NCBI GenBank assembly: GCA_002245135.1 | Contig: NGBS01000042.1 | Span: forward strand, 1-64,000 | Length of the DNA: 64,000 nt | DNA from: Proteromonas lacertae | Lineage: Eukaryota; Sar; Bigyra; Opalinata; Proteromonadidae | Direction: 5' to 3' | Shown here: piece by piece, positions 36,045-47,770 of the stretch | How the letters are laid out: each line of letters starts with the position of its first letter | Numbering within the stretch: position 1 is the stretch's first letter | Translations under genes and position numbers: made by a program | The notes under the pieces: generated by a model | Databases searched by the model: none | What the model saw: the letters and a program-made list of their open reading frames with translations, nothing else | Told to the model about the DNA's origin: nothing

Positions 36045-39000
36045 ATGAGTATTAGAGAGTATTTAACAGTGAAATTGCATATTAATTGGGATGTATAGAT
36101 ATTGTTTAATATAAAATAATAGGAATGTAAGGTGTTAGAAGAGAGTAAAAGTGAAATGAGTTTAATGAGAAAAGACCAATCAGTAGTTGCGAAGATATTC
36201 GATATAAGCAAGCCAACAGTGTTAGTAGTAAAATCTATTGAACAGAGTTACTGTTTGTTAAGTGATATATCTCTACCTTACGCTATTCCATCTCAAATAT
36301 ATGCAGATCAAACATCACATTTCATGATATTCCAGCGAGATTTATATGATCGAGATTTAGAGAAGATGATTCAAAGTAAATCATTGTCAAGCAGTGATAT
36401 ATGTGATGTGATATGTTCAATATGTGCTATTCTAAGGATATCGTGTGATTATGATGTAATGGTGGGTAATTTGAAGAGTTCTAATGTGGTATATGATAAA
36501 AATAACAATGTAAAGTTATGTGATTTATTCTTGAATTTGTTGAGAAAAGAGGAAGATCTGAGAGTGTATGATGTTTGCTTTAAAAGCCCTGAGGAGTTGA
36601 ATGGTTTGGAATGTAATGAAAGAAGTGTGATTTGGTCAATTGGTTGCATTTTATATGAAATGATTTTAAAGAAATTACCATTTAATGAAGATGATAATAT
36701 GATGAAAACTATTAATAATATTATGAGATGTGAATACAGTTTAGATGGAATAGAGAAATGTGATGGTATGATGAAAGAGATGATAGCAAGAATGTTGAAA
36801 GTGAAGAGTGAAGATAGATTGAGTTTAAAAGAGTTGAGTAAAGAGATGATTAAAGTGAGTGAAATGATAAGAGATGATGAAGATAATTTGGCAATATGTG
36901 AAGAAAGAAAAGATATATTATATGAATATGATAAATTAATTATAACACTTCCAATAATATATCCATCAGAATATTATCTTAATAGCAAAGAATGGGAGAG
37001 TATAAATTATATTCTTTTTTTTTTGTATAGAAATTCGAGATGCATTTATAGAATCATACAATAACAATCCAAGTGACAGAATATTATCAATACTATTGAT
37101 GATGAAAATACATAAAGAAGATAGTAATCATGGAATGTTGTATTATAGTTGTTATAAGACTAATAAAGATAAATTAATAAAAGATTTACTACAATATAGA
37201 ATTAATCACAAAAACAAAAGAGATAAAGAATGTTATTTGGACAAAATGATCTTTGATATTCACAATGATTATAAGGATAATGATATAATGAAGATAAATC
37301 CCTATTGTATTTGTTTATGTGAAGATGGAATCAATTATTTCTTCAGAATAATGAAATTAATCAATCCCGCAAAACTTCAATTTAGTAAAATTTTATTTGT
37401 TTTATTATATAGATGATATTTTTATTCCTTCTGAACGTCAATTATTGTTGTTGTCATCTTTTTATGGTTTATCCAATCTACAAGAATTATACTTAAATAC
37501 ATGTAATCTTACTTCAAAATTCATAGAATCATTAGCAGAATCAATTCCATTTATGAAATTGAAATATGTTAATCTTTCCTGTATTAATTCTAATTCTATA
37601 ATATATTTTAAATAGCTAATCCAATTGGTCCACAAGGATTGAAAATGTTACTTCCATATTTACATTTATTAATAAACAACAAAGAAAATGAATTGACACT
37701 TAATGGAATGAATTTAGATGATGAATCAATGATATTATTATCAAAAGAATTATATAAATATCCAAATATTGATAAGATGGATATTAAGAATAACAAAAAT
37801 ATTCATTCAGAAGGATTAAAAGCCTTATTCTCCAAATATCCAATTTCCAACATAGATTTTGATTTCAATGGAAGTAAAGAATTACTGATTGATAAAGACA
37901 TTCCAGATTTAATCAAATATATTAGTTGTAGTGAATTGAATCTCAGTAATTTAGATATTGATGATGCTTTTTTCAAATCATTCATTCAGTTAAGATTAGA
38001 TGAGTTAAGAGAAGTTAAAGAATTAGATTTGAGGGGTATAATTTATTATTTTATATTTGTTAGATAATAAACTAACACATAAAAGTATAGAAATACTTAC
38101 TAACAACTTGAAATCATTCCCAAGACTAAATTATCTACAATTAAATGGAAATGAAATAGGAGATGAAGGGATGAAAATACTATCTCCTCATATGAAACGA
38201 TTGTTATTAAAAATAGACTATGAAGATTTATCTATAAACTGTTCAAGTAATAATTTTATTTATAATTTTAACTAGAAATGGGAGTGTCTAAAACTGGATT
38301 TAATTATTTAATAGAGTCTTATATAAAAATATATAATTATTTAAATCCTGATGATGTTTATTATGTTGATGATGATGGTAATGATGATGGACCAATGAAA
38401 GTTTTTCTGTGTATATGCGATAATCCAATTGGTAATGAAGGTTTTAAGTTATTATTAAACAATTTAAGATCATTAGTAGATGAAGGTGGTGAAATGCATT
38501 TAAGTAATATATCAATAGATGATGAAAGTGTTATGTTACTAGAAGATTGTATTGGTATAAGCAGAGATTGTAAAAGAATAAATCTCCAAAGAAATAATAT
38601 CAGAATGGATGGATTAAAATTGATATGTTCAAAATCTTTAGAAAAAGTTGGTTATCCATTGATACAAATGAAATGTCCATTTTGGACAAATGAGGAATTG
38701 AAATATTATTTGGATTATTGTATTAAAAAGAAAAGAAGAGATGATTATGACTTTTCAGGTATAATAACAAAATTGTAATAAAATAGATTTAAATATCAGT
38801 GATTATCATATTACATATATTAAGAAGATTAAATACGAAAAACTTGATTTATCTAATAACCGAATTAGTTATAAAGGATTAAAAGAGTTAATGTATTCTT
38901 TACCAAAAAGTGTTGTCAATATATTAATACATAATAATCTAATTGGAGATGAAGGATTGGAGATAATATTTAGATTTATAGAAAAATTTGTCTGTGATGA

Positions 39001-39351
39001 TTCATTGAATCTATCAAGTATTTTATTATAATTATTATAATGTGAATAGATATAGGAATGAGCGGAAAAGGATTTAAGATGTTAATACACAGATTAAAAG
39101 ATTATAGACCATTAAGAAATATAAATATATTAGGAAAGGTAATAAATGAAAGTGAATTAAGAATGATGAGAGAAAACAAAGAAGTATTTGATTGTTTGGA
39201 TGAATTTTCAATAACAGTAAAAGATATTATTAATAAATCAGAGTTAAAATCGTTTTTAGAAGCATTATCATCAATTGAAACTATCAAGTTAGATGGCATA
39301 TCAGAAGTAGAAAAGCAAGAATTATCAAAAGAATTTGGAAATATTGAATAA
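36045..39351 (+). CDS. Pseudokinase-LRR fusion protein, nine exons
   Basis: I assemble 1021 residues from exons 36045-36092, 36123-36999, 37031-37384, 37413-37580, 37616-38035, 38064-38246, 38276-38758, 38787-39017 and 39050-39351. The N-terminal 290 residues form a protein-kinase fold: VVAKIF retains the ATP lysine, KLCDLF stands at the DFG position, SPEEL at APE, and WSIGCILYEM in helix F. The catalytic loop reads VGNLKSSN where active kinases have HRDLKxxN, so the catalytic Asp is Asn, and no glycine-rich loop is visible. It is probably inactive. The rest carries many NLR-type LRRs (LQLNGNEIGDEG, LDLSNNRISYKG). All introns after the first are phase 1, most at the LRR Asn. A scaffold or sensor role is inferred. 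A decayed relative lies at 59451-61739. Confidence 0.82.
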
Positions 39352-39416
39352 TAATTATTATTATTTTAAAACTATTGAAATAAACAAATAAAAAAAACAA
39401 CAATATTAAATTCATT

Positions 39417-40511
39417 CTAAAAAACTGCACAACTACTCTCTCTAATTAGTTGATTAATACTAATTAAATCATCTTTCAAATCATCTAATATAAGGAATAT
39501 CATTTTATCAACATCATTCTCACATTCTCCACTAATACTTTTAAAATCAATTACACTTAACTTATCTTTAAATAAAGATCCATAATTACATAATATATCT
39601 TCAGCTAAATATTTACATTCATAATTCTGTAAATCATCAATTATCTTCTTATATCTTTTCTGCAACTCTTCCATCTTTATATTCTTTCCTTTTAAAAGAG
39701 TTAAAATTTTATTGCTATATGAATCTATACTATAATTTTCAATTTTATTTTTATTAATAGTAAATCTATTTTCTAATGTCAAATTATTTATTATATTATC
39801 TACCAATTTGTGAAGATGCTCCCAAGACACTGATGATTTGAATTTTCTTCTTTTCATTTCGATTTTATTAAATATAATAAAACTCATATTAATATAATAT
39901 CTTGTCATTTCTGGTGTAATATGGAAACTTTTAGTCACTAATTCATTTATATTCTTTTCATTTATATTATTAGTAATAAATTCATTGATTCTTATAAAAT
40001 TATCATACAATCGAGGTAGTTGTCTTACATTGGATGTGTTTTCTAACAGTTTTATATTATGATCTCTGTAATGAGGAGAGAGATTAAGGAACAAAATTTT
40101 GTAATAGATATCATCATTTATACTGTAATATATTCTACACATTTCATCTGTATTGATCGAAAACAGCTTCTGTAAATCTCGATCATGTCCAGTAGTTGTG
40201 TTGTTTATGTCATTTTTGTATATGTTTTGAAAGTACTCTTCTGATTCAGTAAATACTTTAAACTAAAAGTGTAAATATATCTGTTATACTTGATCATCTG
40301 TATCTCGAATATATAGATTCTTCTCCCATTCATCATTCTCTTTATGCCTTCTTTCTACAATTGTTTCAACTAAAAACATATCAAAGAAGTATAATATACT
40401 CGATTCACCTTTAATCCATGATTCAAATGTAGGTAAGTCAATTTCAACAGGATCTGTAACGCAAACATCAAACAAAAATGGGTTTTTATCATTTTCAGTG
40501 GATGAGTTCAT
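39417..40511 (-). CDS. Protein of unknown function, two exons
   Basis: 355 residues from exon 1 (40290-40511) and exon 2 (39417-40262), joined across a 27-nt intron at a codon boundary (DTDDQ then FKVFTESEE). The protein is mixed-charge and mostly predicted helical, with no signal peptide, membrane segment or motif that I recognise. Clustered Asn, Lys and Ile reflect local AT content. It is convergent with the pseudokinase-LRR gene, with only 65 bp between stop codons. A TCAAGG/CCTTGA palindrome lies 23-33 bp before its start. I cannot suggest a function. Confidence 0.65.
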
Positions 40512-40533
40512 ATCAAAAAAACAAATTCAATAT

Positions 40534-40544
40534 TCAAGCCTTGA
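40534..40544 (-). promoter_or_regulatory. Start-proximal TCAAG motif
   Basis: TCAAGCCTTGA, palindromic around CC/GG, 23-33 bp upstream of the minus-strand start at 40511. Confidence 0.35.
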
Positions 40545-40666
40545 AATAAACTTGAGTATATTTAAAACAAAACAAAACACAAACATCACTATTCATTAAT
40601 TTAATTACAAATAAATATATTCAATTTATCGAAATCTACGCTTCTTTTTTGCTCTATTATATTACA

Positions 40667-40946
40667 TCAATAAATGAGTTTATACTCTTCTTCTTTCTTT
40701 GCTTCTGCCTCTGCCTTCTTCTTTTCTTCTAATTCTTTTTTAACTTTGTGACGAATTCTGTCCATTTGCAGAATGAATGTATATAATTCTTCCATTTCAG
40801 GTGAGGGAGGAAAAGGAGCATCAACTATCTCTCTTTTCACATCACGTTGCTATTAAACAAAAGATTAACAATATAATCAATACTTCTTGTTGTTGCTTCA
40901 TTTTTTCAATCTCTTCATCTGTAAAAACCTTGCCTTCAGTCGCCAT
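40667..40946 (-). CDS. Small 81-residue charged protein
   Basis: This small gene appears only after splicing: exon 1 40884-40946, a 34-nt intron, exon 2 40667-40849, in frame. The protein begins MATEGKVFTDEEIEKMKQQ, has a short PFPPSPE turn, then a single Lys/Glu-rich amphipathic helix rich in EEKKKAEAEAKKEEE. It has no membrane segment. Start context, GT-AG intron and codon use match its neighbours, so I think it is real. The gene at 41046 diverges from it across 99 bp. The form (a tiny helical protein beside flagellar genes) suggests a microtubule-associated protein, but that is a guess. Confidence 0.6.
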
Positions 40947-41009
40947 ATTAATTTAATTATATTTTACTTTATTATTTAAACAGAAAATCAGAAAAACAAA
41001 AACAGTCTA

Positions 41010-41030
41010 TCAAGCAGAAGGTTTGATAAA
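41010..41030 (+). promoter_or_regulatory. Start-proximal TCAAGC...TTTGA motif
   Basis: TCAAGC at 41010-41015 and TTTGATAAA just after, 16-36 bp before the ATG at 41046. Confidence 0.4.
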
Positions 41031-41045
41031 AAAGAAACGATTATT

Positions 41046-41470
41046 ATGCCAGAAGCAAAAAAGAAAGGTAAGAAGAAAGACAAATCTCCTAAAAAGAAAG
41101 TGAGACTTCCAAATCCATTCCCAAATCCCAAACCAAAAAGGAGACCAATAGAAGGTGAAGAAGAACCTGAATATGAGCCAAAAGTATACTAAAATAGTTT
41201 ATTGAGTATAGATTCCTGCTGATTTAAAAGTGGAAGTAATGAAAGCACCATATTCAGCAGTAAATCCAGCTGAGGACGTTCAATTTATGTATCAATTTTG
41301 GATAGAACATGACAGAGTTGCATTGCTTGATAAAAGAGCTAGAGAAGAAGCTAAGAGAATAGCCGATGAGCAGGCCAAAGAAGAAGCGTATTAATATTAT
41401 TTTTTATTATATTATAAACAGAAAGAAAAATAAATTTGCTTGGATGAGGAAACCAGCAGCAAAGAAGTAA
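41046..41470 (+). CDS. Small lysine-rich protein, three exons
   Basis: I assemble about 129 residues from exons 41046-41183, 41212-41387 and 41422-41470, with introns of 28 and 34 nt and exact frame. The start is highly basic (MPEAKKKGKKKDKSPKKK). A proline- and asparagine-containing segment follows, then an Ala/Glu/Lys-rich helix after VQFMYQFWIEHDRVALL. It ends in a basic KKNKFAWMRK tail. No known domain is evident. TCAAGC at 41010, followed by TTTGATAAA, lies 30-36 bp before the ATG. It shares a 99-bp divergent promoter with the 81-residue gene, so the two may be co-expressed. Confidence 0.62.
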
Positions 41471-41577
41471 TAAATTAATCACAAATACAAATCAATTATG
41501 TATATTCATTAATAGTATAGATTTATAAAAAAAAATAATAATAATAATTGTGTTTTATATAATTATATATTTACTAA

Positions 41578-42434
41578 TCAATGACTATGTTGAGAAGCTA
41601 AAAAATAAGGAATTATTGAACCTATACAAATACACACTTTTCTCCAAATTGGTTTGATATAACCTGAATCACCATGTGAATGTAATATATGGGATGTTCC
41701 AACAAACAAAAATGTTCCAGCAGAAAACTCCATAGCAAAACCTAAAGATAATCCTTCTAAACCCATCAGACCTCCATTTATTAATCCATATGTTAACAAT
41801 GCTGAGATTGGAGATGATAATGCAAATAACAAAATGGTTCTAAAACCTATATTGATTAGATTATTATAATAATTATACAAAAAACAGAACTCTTTTGTGA
41901 TTCTTTTAGAAATGATCCTAATCCAAATGAAGCAGGTGCTTTGTGCATTAATAAAGCAAAGAACACCACTCTACTAGTTGATTGATCTTTTGAAAGCGCT
42001 GAAGCTCCTAATGCAATTCCATCAACAAATGAATGTATTAATAATCCAATTACAGATGATAAACTATTATCTGGTTCTTTAATTCCATGTTCTAGCTCTT
42101 TTTCTTCATGTTCTTCATGAAAAAATGATGATAGAATATAAATAAAGCAATATCCAAGAGTAGCTGCCACTCCTAGATAATAATGAAAATTGACTTCTGC
42201 TTCTTCTTTGTGTGCTTCGTTAGAATGCTCATGAGGTTGTACTTCCAGCAGCATGTGTATTCCTTCTGGTAATATGACAATAAGAGCTGTTCCCAATAAC
42301 AAACCAACTCCAATTGAAGTCATAATACTCATAATCTTCTTACTACATTTAAATAAGAAAGGTATAGAAGCAAAACAAGCACTTCCAATAGCTAATATAC
42401 AACATAATAGAAATAATGAACCAAACACACCCAT
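41578..42434 (-). CDS. SLC39A9: ZIP-family zinc transporter, ZIP9 (SLC39A9) type
   Basis: A divalent-metal (zinc) importer of the ZIP family, expected in the plasma membrane or Golgi. It is 274 residues from exon 1 (41879-42434) and exon 2 (41578-41846) across a 32-nt intron. About eight hydrophobic helices are visible, with a His/Glu-rich loop (EEHEEKELEHG) between helices. Helix 4 carries the metal-site pattern LLIHSFVDGIALGAS and helix 5 LLMHKAPASFGLGSF, matching SLC39A9's HAAADGVALGA and LHKAPAAFGL. The C-terminus, ending ...ASQHSH, also resembles ZIP9. Length is slightly below the human protein (307). No residue of the binuclear site appears lost. The partner of its convergent neighbour (41470) is unrelated. 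Confidence 0.92.
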
Positions 42435-42649
42435 TCAAAGAATATTTATAAATTACACAAAATTACTCAATTACCACTTTCTTTGACATTTTTTTCTTTT
42501 TTTCTTTATATATATTGCTAACAAAGAAATAGACATTTCGAAGATATAACATTGATATGAAATATAATTAAAAAAATAAAATTAATACTTATATAACCTT
42601 AAATAACTGAAATTAGAATATAGATAAATAACATTTGATATACGTAAAA

Positions 42650-44187
42650 TTAATATATATTTTTGTCATGTTTATTGTTACTGATATTTTTATTACGTTT
42701 AGATTTAGTTCCAGGAAAGGAGATGGTACTATTATTCCTATGTTTCGAATTATGACTAGAAGAATCAGAATCTTCAATTCCTCCTCCTCTTCGTCCTATT
42801 TCTGTGCCAGCTTTGTCACTTAATGTCTTATCTTTTTGGAAATAATAGAGAAACTGATGTTTTCTATTACAAATAAAAACAAAAAAAATATACTTGGCTT
42901 GTCTTGGGGTTATTCGCTTACTTGGATCAATTACAAATATTTGTTTCAATAAATCAATGAAATTTCTATAACTAATCAAATCTTCAAAGTTTTTATTGGG
43001 TAATCTACTTTCTAACGTTTCTATTTTTGATTTTGGAAGAGGTTTTTTCAATACCCACATTTTTGTTTTTTCATCATAATTAAAGAAATCATTTTTTTTC
43101 TCAGCATTTCCTATTAATTCTTGTGAAGGCATTCCACATACTGAAATAATCTCTATACATATAATAAATATAAAAAATAACATAATTTATATATAAAAAT
43201 ACGAGATAATTGATCATAGCTTGATTTACCTGGAAATAATGGATTACCTGTAAATAATTCCGCCATAACACATCCTAAAGACCAAATATCAATTTGTGTA
43301 TTATAGCGTAGACCTAATAGTATCTCAGGAGAACGATAATATCTACTTTGAATGTATGTATACATAGTTTTTGAACTTAAACAACTACTTCCGAAATCTA
43401 TCAATTTTACACTAGCTTGATGTTGTTTTTGAAGTAAAATATTTTCTGGTTTTATGTCACAGTGAATTATGTTTACATTTTTATCTGCTAAATATACTAA
43501 AGTGTTCATTAACTGATATGTTATTGACTTTATTATTGTTAATGTGAATGGTTTAAAATGTCTCTTTTTAAGGATGGAATATAAATCATCATTCAGTTTT
43601 TCAAATACTAAACAACTATGTTTTCCGTGTGTAAATGTGTTTAATAATCGTACAATGTTCTTTGTATCGTCTATATCATATTTATTAACTGTTTTTAAGA
43701 TTGATATTTCGATATTTGCTTGTCTTGTAAATGGAGTTTGTCCTTTGATAATCTTTATTGCTACTTCAATATCTTTCTTCAAATCTAAAGCACAGACAAC
43801 AATACCAAATGAACCCTATATATAAATATAAATTAAGATAGAATAATAAATTATAATGAAAATACTTGTCCTAACTTATATAGAATCTGATATCTATTAT
43901 TACCAAGTAATATTCCAGGTTTTATAATGAGATTGTGATCAGCATCATCCTCACTAGTATAGTAAAAGAAATAGAATCTTACGCCTGAGTATTCGAAGAA
44001 GGAGGCGGTTCTGTTTTCCTCTGCATATTGTCGAGATATTTCTACAGAATATATTTGACAAAGATACCTGTGAGATTGAATCATATACCTTAAGCATCTC
44101 TACAGTGAGTTTGTAAACTATTCTGCTACTATCATTTCTCACCTTGAAAGCGTTGTGAGGAGGTTCTATCCCCTGTATAGGCTGCAT
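42650..44187 (-). CDS. DYRK1-like dual-specificity kinase, six exons
   Basis: A 450-residue CMGC-group kinase. Exons (minus strand): 44068-44187, 43983-44041, 43866-43953, 43203-43815, 42894-43152 and 42650-42863; introns 26-50 nt. Upstream of the catalytic domain, KLTVEMLKVYDSISQKY matches the DYRK homology box that precedes DYRK1 kinase domains. The kinase is complete: GQGSFGIV loop, AIKIIK lysine, HCDIKPENILL catalytic loop, KLIDFGSSC, and the activation loop YTYIQSRYYRSPE. The YxY there is the tyrosine autophosphorylation site that defines DYRKs. The C-terminal tail is basic and Ser-rich. DYRKs regulate growth, cell cycle and, in several protists, flagella. The start Met directly precedes the DYRK box, so the N-terminus is short for the family. 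Confidence 0.9.
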
Positions 44188-44542
44188 CTTGTCAGAAGAA
44201 CAATAACTGTCTTTTTTGTCTTTTTTTCAAGTCAAATTTTTTAAAAATTTTATAAAGTCCAAATTTTTAATAGATACATGACTAAAATAAAAAATTTCAC
44301 TTAATATGCACTAAGTAATTATTTATGCATAATTCTATATGTTTTTCTATCAATTCCACCGATAAACACAAATATAAAATCTTTCGGAAAACATAAATAA
44401 TTCATTTTCCGACATCTTTATTACCTATGTGATGGATTGAGCATATTTACTATTTGTATTAATAATTGTGTGTCGCAAAATAGACAATTTTATCTTGAGC
44501 AAGCTTTGGCTTGACTAAATAACAGTTACAAACTTATAAAAG
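44188..44542. promoter_or_regulatory. Divergent intergenic region between DYRK1-like and SHIPPO genes
   Basis: 355 AT-rich bases. A TCAAG element stands about 45 bp upstream of the kinase gene (TTCAAGTC at 44228). GCAAGCTTTGGCTTGAC (44499-44515) lies about 30-45 bp upstream of the SHIPPO start. No open frame or RNA gene is evident. Confidence 0.5.
44499..44515 (+). promoter_or_regulatory. Start-proximal CAAGC/GCTTG motif
   Basis: GCAAGCTTTGGCTTGAC, 28-44 bp before the SHIPPO-protein start at 44543. Confidence 0.4.
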
Positions 44543-46115
44543 ATGGCTAAAAGATCATCTAGTACACTAGGTATAGCATAAAATGTTTCTATCAATAGTA
44601 AAACGGTTTATGGGCCCAAAACAACCTCATGTTCTTGAACATAAACACGATAGAGTTGATGTAGGTCCAGGATCATATAGTATAATATTTTAAAATGATT
44701 AATTAGATGTTCCAACTATTTTTAACTCCCCATCATCTAAATCACCAAGAACTCCAAGATATTCATTTGCTAAAGATAAAAGAGATCATGGAGTAACTGA
44801 TCCAATCCCAGGTCCAGGTGAATATAAAACATATGGTGCGATTGGTGATCAAGTATTTGTTATTGTTTAAATATAATAGACTTTGTCTGATAGAAAATCT
44901 GCTCCAAGAACAAAAATCGGTACTGCAAAAAGAGATGATTTCTATCCACATTTCGAAACACCAGCTCCTCATGATTATCAACCTGATATGGATAAAGTAT
45001 TGAAAAAATCACCAAGATATACAATTGCTTCAAAATATAAAGATCATTTGAATGATATGACTCCAGGTCCGAATGAATATAAAGTTAATATTGATGCAGC
45101 CTATGCAGTATATATATATATATAACTATTATTATTTAGTCTCCACCAAAATATACAATGGCGAAGAAGTATAAAAATGATTTGGGAGATCAAACTCCAG
45201 GACCAAGTGAATATCAAAGAAATGATTTTGATAGATGTAAAACACCTGTATTAATAATAATAATAATAATAATAATATTTTTTTAGAGACAACCAGCATA
45301 TACAATGAGATCAAAATCAGCTTGTAGAAATAGAGATATTACACCAGGACCAGGTGAGTATAAGAATAATGCAGAAGAATTCAAAACATCTTCACCAAAG
45401 TATTCATTGAGAGTAAGACCGCATTCTTCAATGGGAGATGAAACACCAGGTCCAGGAGCTTATAAGAATGTTAGACCAGCTTCAGCAGCTCCTTCATCTC
45501 CTCGATATACATTTGCAGGTAAATACAACTATTCAGGTGATGAAGGTGTTCCAGGACCAGGTGCTTATAGACCAAATGCTGTAACACCTAGAGCTCCAGC
45601 TTTTACAATGTATGGTAGAAATTCAGTTGGTAATCCAAATGATACTCCTGGACCAGGTCAATATAGACAGGAGAAGATACTAAAATCAAGTCCAAAATAT
45701 ACATTTGCAGGTAAGCCAAAAGGTGGAATGGGAGATCCAACACCAGGACCTGGGCAATATAGAATGAATGATCATGCTTATAAACCTGTATATATATATA
45801 TTATATTATTATTGTTTATATAAATAGAAAGCACCAGCTTTTACAATGGGTGGAAGAAAGTTGAATTATAATTACAATGATTCACCAGGTCCAGGTGCTT
45901 ATAAGTTCAATGGATCAATAGGAAAGCAATTGAATTCAACAGCAGTAAATGAACCAGCAATGTCAATGCCAAAAGCTAGAAGAGGTGGTTATAATACAAA
46001 TGATACACCAGGACCTGGTGCTTATAGTAATTATTATTATAAACAAGAAACTGGAAGAGGACATGACTTTGGAACTGGAGATAGAGAAGCTTATGAGTAT
46101 ATGTATTGGAAATAG
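44543..46115 (+). CDS. SHIPPO-repeat (outer dense fibre/CIMAP-like) flagellar microtubule protein
   Basis: 459 residues from seven exons: 44543-44570, 44599-44679, 44707-44852, 44880-45107, 45140-45247, 45287-45787 and 45828-46115. The total is an exact multiple of three. The protein is built from about twelve SHIPPO (STPGR) repeats of 25-40 residues with the signature PGPGxY: IPGPGEY, TPGPNEY, TPGPGEY, TPGPGAY, VPGPGAY, TPGPGQY and others. SPKYTFAGK-type motifs lie between them. SHIPPO proteins bind flagellar doublet or singlet microtubules, as microtubule inner proteins or along sperm tails. Introns of 27-40 nt fall between repeats. The intron at 45248 carries a TAA microsatellite. One repeat (near APHDYQP) is degenerate. 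Confidence 0.9.
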
Positions 46116-46248
46116 AGAAATAGAAGAGTTATTTATTTATTTAATATGATTTTTATTTTTTCTATTTTCTGTACTGTTAATAATAATTTGTTAATATCAT
46201 TTCTGCAATACTTTTCTTTATTTAAGTATGTAAGGTCTAAAATATTGA

Positions 46249-46259
46249 TCAAGCCAAGC
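46249..46259 (+). promoter_or_regulatory. Start-proximal TCAAGC motif (doubled)
   Basis: TCAAGCCAAGC, 56-66 bp before the DNAJB12-like start at 46315; same doubled CAAGC as at 31934. Confidence 0.4.
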
Positions 46260-46314
46260 ATTTTCAATTTTTCTTCTTTCATTTTTGTTTATCAAATAAA
46301 TATTATAATAAAAA

Positions 46315-47461
46315 ATGGAAGTGAATAGAGATGCAGCTGAAGATTGTTTTTCGAAAGGAAAACAATTTCTTTCACAAGGGAATCTAGAAAAAGCAAAGAA
46401 ACTGTTTGAAAGATCAAAGCGTTTATACCCATTACCAAATATTGACAGATATATTAGCCAATGTTCATCACAACCAGATACTCCACAGAGTAATCAAGAT
46501 GAGAATCCAACACCAACTCCATCTCCTAATGGTATTTATATATTCTTCCTAATATTTATTAGATAATGACCAATCAGGATTAAGAAATAGAAACAGATCA
46601 AACTCAAATGTATAATTTTTTCTCTATTTATATATATTTAGGCACAACGAGAATTAGTTGATAGAATTAATCATTTAAAAGACTATTATCAGATACTCGG
46701 AATAAGCAAAGATGCATCAGAAGGAGATATAAAAAAAGCATATCGAAAATTAGCTTTAAAATTACATCCAGACAAAAACCACGAAAAAGGTGCAGAAGAA
46801 GCTTTTAAGAAGGTAAATGCAGCATTCAAAGTATTATCTGATCCTCAATCCAAAAGAGAATACGATCCAATATGGTGATACAACCGACACTGAACAAAGA
46901 TATACACATTATCAAACATATGAACAAAACTTCGATCCTGATGATATATTTAGAGCATTCTTTGGTGGTGGAGGTGTAGGTGGATTTGGTGGTCCATTTG
47001 GTTTTGATGATGATGATGATTTATTTGGAGGTGGAGGTAATGTTCGATATTTTCGTACCACTGGTGGAAACGGTCGCGTTCCATTTATATTCAGACAGAG
47101 AACTCAACCTGAAGAGGAAGTGCCATTATCAAGAAGATTAATGTCAATCATTCCAATTATTGTTTTATTTGCTGTTTCTATCTTTATAAATGCAAGAGAG
47201 AATAATTATAGTTTTTCTACATATAAAACCAATGGTTATCCAGTTCAAAGATATATTCAATTACCTACAACCACTCTTTATTATTATGTGAAGACTTCGT
47301 TTGATCCAACACAAAGTAACATTCAACAGATAGAATCGAGAGTGCTTAATGAATATAAACAGCATTATTATCAATCATGTTATAATGATAAACGATATAG
47401 AAGAACAGCGACTAGTAATAGTTGCAAGATATATCAGGATATACTAAGGAGGATGTATTAG
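46315..47461 (+). CDS. DNAJB12: DNAJB12/DNAJB14-like ER-membrane J-protein, with one frame change
   Basis: An ER-anchored Hsp70 co-chaperone, expected to act in ER-associated degradation. Exons are 46315-46531, 46563-46609 and 46642-47461. Residues near the N-terminus form a TPR-like helix pair ([16 protein letters not shown]). The J domain contains DYYQILGI and the essential HPD in [15 protein letters not shown] Gly-rich region with [11 protein letters not shown] follows. A membrane helix ([17 protein letters not shown]) and a C-terminal DUF1977-like region complete the DNAJB12 layout, about 360 residues. At about 46865 (KREYD then QYGDTT) the frame shifts by one extra base. Removing one base restores the expected length, so I favour an assembly or sequencing indel, although an allelic null is possible. 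Confidence 0.85.
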
Positions 47462-47770
47462 TATTACTTATTCATTTTTCACGTAATTTATTGTTATTAT
47501 TATTATAACAGTCTTTATGATTATGTATGTTTTGTGTGTGGATATAATAATTTCAAAAATTGTTTTAACACTGTACTATAGTTGTTAATTGTATAAAAAA
47601 TAGCAAAAATAAAAATGATAAAACGAATATATTTTTTGGTAATGAAAACTAATGGTAAGTTTTTAATTAGTTTTTCATTTATTTGATGTTTTAAAAGACA
47701 AAGTTGATATTTTTGCATCACTTTGATTTTTGCTTTTTTTATATAAATCTTTTGACTTAAAAATCATCTG
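47462..47770. other. Intergenic spacer upstream of SF3B3
   Basis: About 310 AT-rich bases between co-oriented genes. A TTTGAC box stands at about 47750, some 20 bp before the SF3B3 ATG. I see no coding exon or RNA gene. Confidence 0.4.

Noticed and set aside
44225-44540. Possible non-coding RNA in the DYRK/SHIPPO spacer
   Set aside because: No convincing stem structure or conserved box could be recognised by eye.
46860-46870. Programmed ribosomal frameshifting in the DNAJB12-like gene
   Set aside because: No slippery site or stop-codon context of known types; similar one-base changes recur in unrelated genes, some in homopolymers.
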